Assembly (NCBI RefSeq): GCF_029525555.1
Contig: NZ_JAPDHZ010000006.1
Span: forward strand, 124,001 to 188,000
Source of the DNA: Cohnella ginsengisoli
GTDB taxonomy: Bacteria > Bacillota > Bacilli > Paenibacillales > Paenibacillaceae
DNA length: 64,000 bases
Reading direction: 5' to 3'
Shown one piece after another: positions 28,007-37,162 of this stretch (positions within the stretch are counted from its first letter, which is position 1; the number at the start of each line of letters is the position of its first letter). Under the pieces are notes generated by a model. That model saw nothing but the letters and a program-made list of their open reading frames with translations, had not been told where the DNA came from and did not search any database. Both the position numbers and the translations under genes were made by a program.

Positions 28007-28116
28007 GGGGGACCCTCCATTGCTCAAAATCGTTGAGTCATCCTAATCCCCTTTAATTCGATGGACGGAGCCCGGATTCCTTCGACAAAATCCGCATTTC
28101 TGCACAAAGTCCAGCC

Positions 28117-29596
28117 TCACAGCTCGACGACCTTCGTCGCGATCCGCCTGCAGAATTCGCTGTCGTGCTCTACGAACAGAATCGTGGGCGCGTGCGCGAG
28201 CAGCAGGTCCTCGATCTGCATGCGGGACAGGACATCGATGAAGTTGAGCGGTTCGTCCCAGACGTACAGATGCGCCTGCTCGCACAGGCTTCTGGCGATC
28301 AGCACCTTCTTTTTCTGGCCGCCGCTGTAGGACGAGATGTCCTTTTCGAACTGCACCCGGGCGAAGTCGAGCTTGCGCAAAATGGCCTTGAACAGGCTCT
28401 CGTCGATGCCGTGCGCCGCAGCGTAGCCCGACAGGTCTCCCTGCAGATGCGAGGTGTCCTGCGACACGTAGGAGATCTTCAGCTGGCTCCCCTTCCGCAG
28501 CGTGCCGGTATAGCTCAGATCCTCCCCGCAGATCAGCTTGAGGATGCTGGATTTGCCTGAGCCGTTCGGTCCCGACAGCGCGATGCGCTCCCCTCGTTCG
28601 ACGGCAAATCCGACATTTTCGCAGACGGTCTTTTCCCCGTAAAAAATCGATATGCCGGCCAGTTCGACGAGCTTTTCCTGATGATACGTCAGATGGGGAA
28701 TCTTCAGGCTCTCCGCGCTCTCGATGTTTTTCAGCAGCCCCGCCCGCTCGTCGATCGCGGCCTGCTGCCGGTGCTCGGCGGCTTTGGAGCGCTTCATCAT
28801 CTTTGCTGCTTTGTGGCCAATGTAGCCTTTGTCCGGGCGCAGGCCGCCGACGCGCGTGCCGTTTTTCGATTTCTCGACGGCGTCGGACCAGTCGCTCGTG
28901 CGCTTGGCGGCTTCGGACAGGCGCTTGATGTCCTTCTTCAGCTTATCGTTCTCCGCGAGCTCGAAGTCGTCCTCCCGCCGCTTGTTCTCCTGCCAATCCG
29001 AGAAGTTGCCCTTCTGAATGTCGATATCGGCCCTGTTGATGGACAGCACGTGGTCGATACAGTTATCGAGGAACGCCCGGTCGTGGGACACGAGGATGAA
29101 GCCGCGCTTGGACCGCAGATAATCGCTGACCAGCTTGCGGGCGTGCACGTCGAGATGGTTGGTCGGCTCGTCGATGAGCAGGAAGCTGTTCTCCTTGAGA
29201 AACAAGGCGGCCAGCAGCGCCTTCGTCTGCTCCCCGTTGGAGAGCGATTCGAAGGGGCGGTACAGCGCGTCCTCGGACATCTTGAGCAGCGACAGCTCCC
29301 GCTTGATCTGCCACTCCGCGGCTTCCGGCACGATGCTCTCCATGACGAAGAGGGTCAGATCCTCGGGATTCGCGACGGGAAAAGGGAAGTATTCGAAGCC
29401 GACGGAGGCCGAGATTTGCCCGCGGTATTCGTATTTGCCGAGCAGCAGGTTCAAGAAGGTCGTCTTGCCCCGGCCGTTGCGGCCGGTGAAGCCTAATTTC
29501 CAATCGGTATCGATCTGGAAGCTCACGTCTTCGAAGATGTTATCGTAGCTGCCGTCGTAAGCGAACGTCAGGTTTTTTTACTTGGATCAATGACAT
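28117..29596 (-). CDS. ABC-F ribosome-protection ATPase (Lsa/Vga/Vml-like), frameshifted at the N-terminus
   Basis: Removing one base from the T7 run at 29573-29579 adds the natural opening MSLIQVKNLTFAYDG to the main ORF, giving about 492 aa. Two ABC domains are present: Walker A GRNGRGKTT and SGPNGSGKSS, signatures LSNGEQTK and YSGGQKKK, and the EPTNHLD and EPLNFID Walker B segments. A linker of charged helices lies between them and there are no membrane helices. Such ABC-F proteins dislodge PTC-binding antibiotics (lincosamides, pleuromutilins, streptogramin A) from ribosomes; the spectrum of this one is unknown. GGAGGAAT precedes the ATG. A leader ORF and attenuator precede it, indicating antibiotic-sensed expression. 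Confidence 0.9.
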
Positions 29597-29612
29597 ATGG
29601 CGGATTCCTCCC

Positions 29613-29738
29613 TTGGGAAAAATAAAAGAGCCGCAAGAAAGTTACTTCTCGCAGCTCCGATGGGTACAGGAAAAATCCGCCGATCCAAGGATGGATCAGG
29701 GCCCGCCGATCGAGCGAAGAAGAACGTAACTTTCTTGC
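29613..29738 (-). promoter_or_regulatory. Putative transcription attenuator of the ABC-F gene
   Basis: Two perfectly complementary 13-base arms (29726-29738 and 29633-29645) flank about 80 bases. In the minus-strand RNA the second arm is followed by a U-rich tract (CTCTTTTATTTTT), the form of an intrinsic terminator. The first arm lies within the last third of a leader ORF, so a stalled ribosome could prevent its pairing. An inner hairpin GATCC/GGATC and two copies of GATCGGCGG lie in the loop and could form the alternative structure. Confidence 0.7.
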
Positions 29739-29803
29739 ACGGCAAAGAATGCAGGCGAGCGATCGCCGTCTTCCTTCGCGCAGGCAAGAAAAATCACATT
29801 CAT
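29696..29803 (-). CDS. Leader peptide (35 aa) upstream of the ABC-F gene
   Basis: ATG at 29803 with GGAG seven bases upstream, stop at 29696. The peptide starts MNVIFLACAKEDGDRSP and ends YVLLRSIGGP. Its last third overlaps the 5' arm of the attenuator stem, the geometry expected when drug-stalled ribosomes control read-through. Its length and position, not its homology, support the call. Confidence 0.6.
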   Translation of the reverse strand: MNVIFLACAKEDGDRSPAFFAVQESYVLLRSIGGP

Positions 29804-29833
29804 CTTCAACTCCAATCCGCTTTCGTTAACCGT

Positions 29834-29864
29834 ATTGTAAATCATGCGCGGGGGGCGGAATCAA
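29834..29864 (-). promoter_or_regulatory. Candidate promoter of the ABC-F leader transcript
   Basis: On the minus strand TTGATT (29859-29864) and TACAAT (29834-29839) are separated by 19 bp, long but with a homopolymer in the spacer that may be miscounted. The transcript start would lie a little upstream of the leader ORF. Confidence 0.45.
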
Positions 29865-30077
29865 CCTCGGCTTCCCGTCGGACATGCGTATAAGTCTTAA
29901 GGCTGAAATTTTTCGTTTAAATTTCCATTTTGGGGTTTAAGTAATAAGAGTCTGTCCCTTCGAAATGACCCTCATCCATGCGAGAAGTCCCGGATTCCTC
30001 CTCCGCGATTACATACATACATGCACGAATTCCGATCCGGCCTTTTCCACATTTTCTATCTGACGGAGGATTGCCCC

Positions 30078-31121
30078 ATGAAGCCAGCAGTCAGTATTAT
30101 CGTGCCCGTGTACAACGTCGCGGGATATTTGCCCAGATGTCTGGATTCCCTGGTCGGACAGACGTTAAGCGACATCGAGATCATCCTGGTGGACGACGGC
30201 TCGACGGACCGTTCGCCCGACATTCTGGCGCGTTATGCCGAGGCGGACAGTCGGATTCGGGTGATCCGTCAGGCCAACCAAGGACAAGGCGGCGCGAGAA
30301 ACACGGGGCTGGATGCGGCTTCCGGGACGTATGTCGGGTTCGTAGACGCAGACGACTGGGCGGATCCGGCGATGTTCGAGACGCTGTACGGCCGGGCGCT
30401 TGCGACCGGCGCGGACATTTGCGCATGCGACTACAACACGGTCTACGATCAGCGAGTCGTCCCGAATGCGCTCGGCCTGACCGATGGGACCGTCAGCATC
30501 GCGGAATGCGGCATCGACCGGTATTGGCTGGACAAAAAGTTCTCGGTCGTCCTCTGGAACAAGCTATATAAACGAAGCATCATCAGCGGGCACGGCATCC
30601 GGTTCGACGCGCACGGCGAAGTGTTCAGCGAGGACGTGCTGTTCAATTTGTTCTATCTGCTGCATACGCGCGTCGTGACCGCCGTTCCCGTAGCCTTGTA
30701 CAACTATTATCAGCGCGAAGGGTCTCTCATGCACAGCTTCAAGCCTGACTATTTGCAGAAAGAGCTGACGCTCGTCGAGAAATTCAGGCTCTATTACGAA
30801 GCCTACGAGGATCGGGAAAAGACCGATAACATGACGGCCGGACTGCTGTTCGACCGCGTGCTCGACAACAGCCTGCACAATCTCGAGAACCGCTCGGGGC
30901 TGGGGAGGCTGCGGAACGATCTGAAGCAGGCCAGCCGCCACGAGTACTTCTACGACAGCATGCGAAGAATCGCGGGGGATCCGGGAACCTGGCTGCCGCT
31001 GCGCGGCTTCGCGCTGCTGAATAGCCGGAGCCTGTTCTTGCTCTCAGGCTGCTATCTCAAAGCGTATCACGTCGCGACAAGGCTGAAGAAAAGGCTGGCA
31101 GGTTCAGGGATGCCGGCCTGA
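30078..31121 (+). CDS. Family 2 glycosyltransferase
   Basis: 347 aa. GT-A fold opening VSIIVPVYNVAGYLPRCLDS (about residues 5-24), ILVDDGSTD for nucleotide binding, RNTGLDAASG, and the metal-binding DxD as FVDADDW (about residue 92). A later segment EDVLFNLFYLL resembles the catalytic-region E-D of this family. There is no membrane anchor. It transfers sugar from a nucleotide donor to an unknown acceptor, as in cell-wall or exopolysaccharide assembly. The start at 30078 follows GGAGGATTG. It stands alone between the ABC-F leader and the Tet(M)-like gene, so there is no pathway context. Confidence 0.9.
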   Translation: MKPAVSIIVPVYNVAGYLPRCLDSLVGQTLSDIEIILVDDGSTDRSPDILARYAEADSRIRVIRQANQGQGGARNTGLDAASGTYVGFVDADDWADPAMFETLYGRALATGADICACDYNTVYDQRVVPNALGLTDGTVSIAECGIDRYWLDKKFSVVLWNKLYKRSIISGHGIRFDAHGEVFSEDVLFNLFYLLHTRVVTAVPVALYNYYQREGSLMHSFKPDYLQKELTLVEKFRLYYEAYEDREKTDNMTAGLLFDRVLDNSLHNLENRSGLGRLRNDLKQASRHEYFYDSMRRIAGDPGTWLPLRGFALLNSRSLFLLSGCYLKAYHVATRLKKRLAGSGMPA

Positions 31122-31151
31122 CGGGCTATGTCATAAGCGGAAGAACAGGGG

Positions 31152-31180
31152 GGAGATCGCCGAGTCGGCGGTCTCCTTTG
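31152..31180 (+). terminator. Rho-independent terminator
   Basis: GGAGATCGCCG pairs with CGGCGGTCTCC (one G-T pair), followed by TTTGTTT. It ends the glycosyltransferase gene. Confidence 0.75.
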
Positions 31181-31393
31181 TTTGAGGTTTCAGGAAGCGT
31201 GGGATTCGCCTCTCCTATTAAGAATCTTGCCAAATTGTACGGTCCGCGTATGCAGATCGTGCATCTATCTGACTCCCAAGTCGCCGATGGGGAGAGATTA
31301 ATTGCCTTTTAACAACGAGCTTACTTACGCGGCTGATTATGTTTTAATGGGAGAAGCTTGTGATTGCAATCAGCATCGGAAGAGGGATCCATC

Positions 31394-33350
31394 ATGCGGA
31401 AGACGATCGGCCTGTTCGCCCACGTGGACGCGGGCAAGACGACCTTTGCGGAGCAGCTGCTTTACCATACGAACAGCATCCGGGCGCGGGGCCGCGTCGA
31501 TCACAAGGACGCTTATCTGGACAGCCACGAGATCGAGCGGGCGCGGGGTATTACGGTCTTTGCGGATCAAGCGCTTCTGTCTTATAAAGGAGATACCTAT
31601 TATTTAATCGACACGCCGGGTCACGTCGACTTCTCGCCGGAGATGGAGCGGGCCATCCTGGCGATGGATTGCGCGATCGTCATCGTGAGCGCGGCGGAGG
31701 GCGTCCAAGGGCACACGGAGACTGTCTGGCGGCTGCTGCGCAAGCACGGGGTGCCGACGTTCTTTTTTTATCAATAAAACGGACCGGGTCGGCGCGGATG
31801 CGGAAGGCGTCCTGGCGGAGATCCGCGCGCATCTGACGCCGGACGCGGTGTCGCTCGCGGGGAGCCTTGCGGCGGACGGCATCGTCGGCGAGCCGCTGCG
31901 GGAGCGCCTCGCGGAGCGGGACGAAGCGCTGCTGGAGGCCTACCTGGAGGGGCGCGGAGATCCGGGCTATTGGCTGAAGGCGCTGCGGAAGCTTGTCGGG
32001 GAGTGCCGGCTCTTCCCGTGCGCGAGCGGCTCCGCGCTGCAGGACACGGGCGTAGCCGAATTTTTAGCGCAGCTGCATTTGTTGACGGCCTCTGCCTATG
32101 ACGAGGAAGCGCCGTTCGGCGGACGGGTCTACAAGATCCGCCACGATGCGAACGGCGTGCGGCTCACCTTCGTCAAGGTGCTGAGCGGCGCGCTCCAGGT
32201 CCGGGACGAGCTGGCTTACGAGAGTGACGGCATCCGGCATGAGGAGAAGATCACGCGTCTGCTGGCTTTCAACGGGTGCCGATCGCATGCGGTGGACCGG
32301 GCGGCGGCGGGCGATCTGATCGCGGTCGTCGGACTGTCCGGGGCCGAGACCGGCCAGGGGCTCGGCATCTGCACGGACAAGCCGGCCTACGAGATGGTGC
32401 CGACGCTGCAGTCGAAGGTGATTTTCGCCGAGTCGCTGTACGTCAAGGACGTGCTGCGCGCGTTTCAGATGCTGAATGCCGAAGATCCGTCCCTGAATGT
32501 CGTCTGGGAGGAGCGCCTGCAGGAGATTCACCTGCACGTCATGGGCCTGATCCAGCTCGAAGTGCTGGAGCAGGTGGCGAAGGAGCGGTTCGGGATGGAG
32601 ATCTCCTTCGGCCCTCCGGAGATTTTGTACAAAGAAACGATTCGAACGGCCGTCAAAGGGTACGGACACTTCGAGCCGCTGCGGCACTACGCCGAGGTGC
32701 ATCTGCTGCTCGAGCCCGGAGAGCGGGGGAGCGGAATTGCGTTCGAGAGCGCGTGTCACCCGAACGACTTCAGCGCCGGCAACCAGAATCTCGTTCGGAC
32801 GCATTTGTACGAGCGGGAGCATCACGGCCTGCTGACGGGCATGCCGGTCACGGACCTCAAGATCACGCTGCTGCGGGGCGCCGCGCATAAGGAGCATACG
32901 CACGGCGGCGACTTCCGCGAGGCGGCCTTCCGGGCGCTGCGGCAGGGCTTGGAGAAAGCGGAGAACGTGCTCCTCGAGCCCTTCTACGACTTCAAGATTA
33001 AAGTGGGCATCGACGAGATGGGCCGGGTGCTGTCCGACATCCAGCGCGCCAGCGGGCAGTTCGAGCCGCCGCAGACGACGGATGCGCATGCGATCGTCAC
33101 CGGCCGGGTGCCCGTGGCGACGTTCATGAACTACGCGGCCGAACTGGCCGCCTTCACGCACGGCCGGGGCAGCATTCGCTGCGCCTTCGGCGGCTACGAC
33201 GAATGCCACAATGCGCAGGAGGTCATCGAGCGGAAAGGTTACCGGAAGGACGCCGACCCTCTGTACACGTCCGCCTCGATCTTCTGCGCCAAGGGAAGCG
33301 GATATACGGTGCCGTGGCAGGAGGCGGAGGCGAAGATGCATTTGCTTTAG
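31394..33350 (+). CDS. Tet(M)-like ribosomal protection GTPase, frameshifted
   Basis: Removing one T from the T7 run at 31763-31769 joins two ORFs into a 651-aa EF-G-like protein, close to Tet(M) in length. GTPase motifs: AHVDAGKTT (G1), RGITV (G2 region), DTPGHVDF (G3) and NKTD (G4, just at the shift). Later domains include LHVMGLIQLEVL and, near the end, GSGYTVPWQEAE. It resembles the tetracycline-resistance family, but divergent chromosomal paralogues of this kind in Bacillales may have other duties, so resistance is an inference. AGAGGG precedes the ATG at 31394. The long leader (31190-31393) contains no clear attenuator. Confidence 0.87.
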
Positions 33351-33435
33351 AGCGCCATTTTTCTGAAACCTCCCGCCCGCCGCGCCGTACAAACTCAGGA
33401 TCGCGCTTCGCCGCAATCCGATCTTGCATACCGAC

Positions 33436-33545
33436 TCCGAAGGGGAGTAGCTGCCACAATAAAGTCGTCAGTACGAGAGCTTGCTCTCCGGCTTTATTGG
33501 CATTGCCTGCGACGGCATTGTTAGCGAGACCTTTGCCCTTGAACA
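33436..33545 (+). promoter_or_regulatory. yybP-ykoY (manganese) riboswitch
   Basis: The conserved aptamer blocks are present in order: AGGGGAGTAG (33441-33450), GTCGTCAGTACGA (about 33464-33476) and AGCGAGACCTTTGCC (33523-33537), with the paired P1 formed by the first and last blocks. This class binds Mn2+ and controls exporters such as TerC/YkoY and MntP. It lies directly upstream of a terC-like gene. The aptamer's 3' strand is shared with the terminator that follows, so metal binding would favour read-through. Confidence 0.93.
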
Positions 33546-33566
33546 AGGCAGAGGTCTCTTTTGTTT
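33526..33566 (+). terminator. Riboswitch-controlled terminator
   Basis: GAGACCTTTGCC (33526-33537) pairs with GGCAGAGGTCTC (33547-33558), followed by TTTTGTTTTG. The left arm is also aptamer P1, giving a mutually exclusive switch. Confidence 0.88.
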
Positions 33567-33631
33567 TGTTCGAGGGAAGAACGGCGGCAGGCCGACGATT
33601 CGATAAAATTTCGATACGAGGAGGAGCAATC

Positions 33632-34441
33632 ATGGACTTCGCATTGCTGATGGAGTACGGCTGGGTGCTGCTGGTGCTGATCGCGCTCGAAGGGCTGCTC
33701 GCCGCCGACAACGCGCTCGTGCTGGCGATCATGGTCAAGCATCTGCCGGAGAAGGAAAGGAAAAAAGCTTTGTTTTACGGCCTCGCGGGGGCGTTCGTGT
33801 TCCGCTTCGCCTCGCTGTTCGCGATTTCGTTTTTGGTGGACGTCTGGCAGGTGCAGGCGATCGGGGCGCTGTACTTGCTGTTTATCGCACTCAACCATAT
33901 TTTCAGAAAAGCGATCGTCAAAAAGGGCGAGCGGGACGCGGAGCCGCATACGGGCGCGAAGCCCAAGGCCGGATTCTGGCCGACTGTCATCAAGGTCGAG
34001 GTCGCCGACATTGCCTTCGCGATCGACTCGATCCTCGCGGCCGTGGCGCTTGCCGTCGCGCTGCCGGAGACGACCCTGCCGCGCATCGGCGGCATGGACG
34101 GCGGACACTTCGCCGTCATTTTCCTCGGCGGGTTCCTAGGTCTACTGATCATGCGCTTCGCCGCCAACCTGTTCGTGAAGCTGCTCGAGAGCCGGCCGTC
34201 GCTCGAGATCGCCGCCTTCGTCATCGTCGGCTGGGTCGGCGTCAAGCTCGCGGTGCACACGCTGGCGCATCCTTCGCTGCACGTTATCCCGCACGACTTC
34301 GCGGAGTCCACGGGCTGGAAGCTGACGTTCTACGCCGTGCTGATCGTGATCGCCGTGGGCGGGTGGCTGCTGTCGGGCGGCAAGGGGAAAGGCACGGGCA
34401 AAGGCGGCGAGACACGCGGAGCGGTGGCGAGGCCGGAGTAA
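33632..34441 (+). CDS. TerC-family membrane protein, Mn2+ riboswitch-controlled
   Basis: 269 aa with about seven membrane helices. TerC hallmarks are the acidic segments within helices: ALEGLLAADNALVLA (about residues 17-31) and VEVADIAFAIDSILA (about 125-139). Recent work on this family (YceF, YkoY, Alx) links it to manganese export, including during exoenzyme metallation. The upstream riboswitch strongly supports Mn2+ as the physiological signal here. GAGGAGGAGCAATC precedes the ATG at 33632. The C-terminal tail is Gly/Lys-rich. Confidence 0.92.
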   Translation: MDFALLMEYGWVLLVLIALEGLLAADNALVLAIMVKHLPEKERKKALFYGLAGAFVFRFASLFAISFLVDVWQVQAIGALYLLFIALNHIFRKAIVKKGERDAEPHTGAKPKAGFWPTVIKVEVADIAFAIDSILAAVALAVALPETTLPRIGGMDGGHFAVIFLGGFLGLLIMRFAANLFVKLLESRPSLEIAAFVIVGWVGVKLAVHTLAHPSLHVIPHDFAESTGWKLTFYAVLIVIAVGGWLLSGGKGKGTGKGGETRGAVARPE

Positions 34442-34969
34442 GAGTGGGAGACGCGCCGGGCGGCATCGGTCGCGAAGCCGGAGTAAGGGCGGGGGCCGCC
34501 GGTTGAAGCAGGCGCAAAGCGGAGCGCTTGACGACCGGCCGCTGGGCGCGGATTCATGGGAAGCTTGCACGAGTCGGGCGCGGGGACGTCCGGCTTTTTG
34601 GCGTTACTCGAGGTGGGCAGACGCCAGCGGGTGCGGAGGTGCGATGTAAGTACGATGCGATGCGATGCGATAAGTGTTGAAAAGCATTTATTTGCCACGA
34701 TTCGTACGTTTGTACGCCAAATAGCTGTTAAAAGGCAATTAATTCACAACAAAGCAACGAATACCGGATGGTTTTGGCGAATTAGTTGCGTTTGGACACT
34801 TATCATTTTACAGTCGAGGATCCGTCAACAAATAAATGTAATCTAACAGCTATTTGCAGACGGAAGCGGTGCAGGGGGGAGGGCGTAGAGCGGCGTGGTG
34901 AGGATCAAAGCCAAATCCGCCGGCCGCACGTCTAATGAATATAGACTGGTGCAACGGCGAAGCGGGGGG
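34442..34969. other. Intergenic region with repeats and long-range dyads
   Basis: No gene is supported. GC-rich degenerate copies of the terC tail (GAGTAAG-type) come first. A GATGC-like pentamer repeat follows at about 34653-34670. An AT-rich segment (34669-34860) then contains three complementary pairs: 34669-34677 with 34796-34804, 34685-34694 with 34829-34838, and the perfect 13-base pair 34718-34730 with 34844-34856. The last two pairs interleave rather than nest. The sigma factor promoter must lie in its last part; TATAGA at about 34940 is a weak candidate -10. Confidence 0.5.
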
Positions 34970-35503
34970 ATGGACATTCTGGAGTTACTCAAACGAGCGC
35001 AAAAGGGCGATCGCGAGGCCTATGCGGAGCTGTTCGGGCAGTACGAAGGTGATCTGTACCGGGCGGCTTATATCTATGTGGGCAATCCGGACGACGCGCT
35101 GGACGTCGTACAGGAGACGGCTTATCGCTCTTACAAGTCCATCCGCGGATTGAAGGAACCACGCTACTTCAAAACTTGGCTCGTCAAGATCGCGATCCGC
35201 TGCGCTATGGATGTCTATCGCAAACGAAGAAACGAAGCGGCGTGGAAGCCGGCGTACGAGGAGACGCTCCTTGCGGAGGAAGAGACGGACGTGCCGCTCG
35301 CCATCTCGCTCCAGGCGCTGCTCGAGCTGCTGGACGTGCAGGAGAAGCAAGTCGTCTTGCTCCGATATTACTACGACCTGACGATCCGCGAGGTGTCCGA
35401 GGTGATGGAGCTGCCGCTCGGGACGGCGAAGACGATGCTGTATCGCGCGCTGGCGAAGCTGAAGCGGCGAGCGGGAGAGGAGGGGCAGGATGCCTACCGA
35501 TAA
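34970..35503 (+). CDS. ECF RNA polymerase sigma factor
   Basis: About 177 aa from ATG at 34970 (DILELLKRAQKGDREAYAEL opens region 2). Region 2 continues DDALDVVQETAYRSYKSI, and region 4 contains LLDVQEKQVVLLRYYYDLTIREVSEVM and LPLGTAKTMLYRALAKL. A longer frame begins at GTG 34895 with a GGGGGAGGG upstream, so a 25-residue extension cannot be excluded; the 34970 start has G-rich sequence too close for ideal spacing. It is followed, overlapping by 14 bases, by a membrane-anchored partner gene, the usual sigma/anti-sigma-like arrangement (SigO/SigV-like). Confidence 0.88.
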   Translation: MDILELLKRAQKGDREAYAELFGQYEGDLYRAAYIYVGNPDDALDVVQETAYRSYKSIRGLKEPRYFKTWLVKIAIRCAMDVYRKRRNEAAWKPAYEETLLAEEETDVPLAISLQALLELLDVQEKQVVLLRYYYDLTIREVSEVMELPLGTAKTMLYRALAKLKRRAGEEGQDAYR

Positions 35504-36758
35504 TTTGAAAAGGTTGATGGAGACGATCCCCCCTCCCGGACGAGCTTCGCGAGCGGAGTCGCGCGGGGGATCGATGCGGCGGCGCTGGAGCGGGAGCATT
35601 CGGAAGGACGCCGTGGAAGGCGCGCGTTAGCGATCGCCGCCGCCCTTCTTGCGCTGCTCGTCCTCTCGGCGGGAATCGCGAATCACGATCGGGTGTGGGC
35701 GGCACTGAGGAAGACGTTTCAATTTTCGCCGGGCACGGGGATCGTGTCGGAGGAGGACTCGCCTTCGGTGCGGTATGTGCTGAAAAAGCCGATCGTGCTG
35801 AATTTAAGCGGGGGGGAAAATTACGATCACCGGCATCCTTTCCGACGAAGAGATGACCTATATCACGATGGCGGGGGAGCAGGCGCCGCGCGTGGATCGT
35901 CTGGAGCTGGTGAACGAGCGGGGCGAAGTGTTCGACATACCGAGCAATATGGGGGCTTGGACGCCCAACGATTGGACCGCTTCCTTCTGGCACAAAGGCA
36001 AGCTCGATCTCTCCGGCGCGATCAAGCTGCGTCTGCCGCTGCAGCCCGCGAGGGAAGTCGAGGCGCGCCTCGAGCAGGCGGATTCCGGCGCCAGCTACGC
36101 GGAACTGGGCAAGACCGCGACGTTTAACGGCTTATCCGTTACGGCGATCGCCGATCGTGTCGGCGACCGGGCGAGAATCTCGCTGATATCGCCTCCGTAA
36201 AAGTCATTTAGGATTAATAGTTACGGCATGGAAGCGCCTATACGATACGGCTCGAACGAGCAGTTCATCGTGCAGGAAAAGGGTGTCCCGCTGAAATTGT
36301 CGTTCGTTCGGGGCATGGGGGCTCCGCAGAGCGAGCTATATTTTCCGTTGAGCGAGCGACCGGGAGCAGCGTATACGATGAAAATCCCCGAGATCAGCGT
36401 GGCCTATCATGATGAGGCGACCGTGAAGCTGCCCGTCGACTCTGTCGAGAACCTGAACAAGACGTTTAAGATCGCGGGATACCCGGTCACGATCACGAAG
36501 ACCGAGCTCATCGCATCCGACAGACTGCGAATCTATACGGATTTCCATACGGAGGAACGCCCTGACCGCATGCTCTACAATCTGTATGCCGAAGGGAATT
36601 ACATGGCCAAGCTAAGCGAGCGCACCGGCGCGTACGAATACATGGAGGTGAACGTCAAGCCTGGCACGAAGACGGTCAATCTCACCTTTTCGAATCCGAC
36701 CGCGGTCCTGCGCGGCCCCTGGGTGTTCGAGTGGAGCTCGGACGAGATTCAACCATAG
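35490..36758 (+). CDS. DUF4179-like membrane protein, sigma-factor partner, broken reading frame
   Basis: Starts at ATG 35490, overlapping the sigma factor gene by 14 bases. After adding one C at the C6 run (35528-35533) and removing one G at G7 (35810-35816), the frame runs about 423 codons with a single in-frame TAA at 36198-36200. Parts: cytoplasmic N-terminus, one membrane helix (LAIAAALLALLVLSAGIA), the RVWAALRKTF segment typical of DUF4179 proteins, then two extracellular beta-sandwich parts (MTYITMAGEQ and NKTFKIAGYPVTITKTEL). Such proteins are encoded next to ECF sigma factors and may act as anti-sigma or sensing partners. The stop codon may be an error or a true truncation. Confidence 0.7.
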
Positions 36759-36774
36759 ACGCGAAAGACGCGAA

Positions 36775-36808
36775 GCGGGCGCCGGATCGACCGGCGCCCG
36801 CTCTTTTT
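36775..36808. terminator. Bidirectional terminator
   Basis: An 11-bp GC-rich perfect stem (36775-36785 with 36791-36801) followed by TCTTTTTTC, between convergent genes. Confidence 0.9.
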
Positions 36809-36821
36809 TCGCGGATTAGCC

Positions 36822-37115
36822 TCAGAAGCACGTGAACGTTTCGATCCGATCCAGGCTGATCCCGGAATACATCCAGAAGAAGCCGTTCCACCGGAAGCCG
36901 GATACCGAGGTCCTGCCGACGAAAGTCGGATAGAACCAGAAGCTTTGGCCGTTGCGGAGCCAGATGTACGTGTTGCGGAACAGGCAGCCGCGGATGGCGC
37001 CCGGATCGACAGCCAGGGCCGATGCGGTAAGCGGTCTCGGCGGCGGGGACTGCGGCGGCGGCGCCGTAGGCGCCTGCTGCGTGCCTTGCGGTCCGAATGG
37101 CGGCATAAAGGCCAT
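36822..37115 (-). CDS. Small conserved protein with Pro-rich N-terminus
   Basis: 97 aa. A Met/Pro/Gln-rich N-terminal third (MAFMPPFGPQGTQQAPTAPP) is followed by a compact domain with conserved aromatic and Cys residues: RGCLFRNTYIWL, FWFYPTFVGRTSVSGFRW, and the end IETFTCF. Similar small proteins are widespread in spore-forming Bacillales and are often misannotated; a spore or surface role is suggested by their distribution only. There is no signal peptide. It probably forms a unit with the next gene upstream (37163-37477), 47 bases away on the same strand. Confidence 0.8.
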   Translation of the reverse strand: MAFMPPFGPQGTQQAPTAPPPQSPPPRPLTASALAVDPGAIRGCLFRNTYIWLRNGQSFWFYPTFVGRTSVSGFRWNGFFWMYSGISLDRIETFTCF

Positions 37116-37162
37116 TATTTCTCACTCCTCGTTATTCAGTAATGAGGCTGGCTGGGCTGCGA

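Noticed and set aside
31763..31769. Programmed frameshift in the Tet(M)-like gene
   Set aside because: No stimulatory context is seen, and the same type of run error occurs in about twenty unrelated genes.
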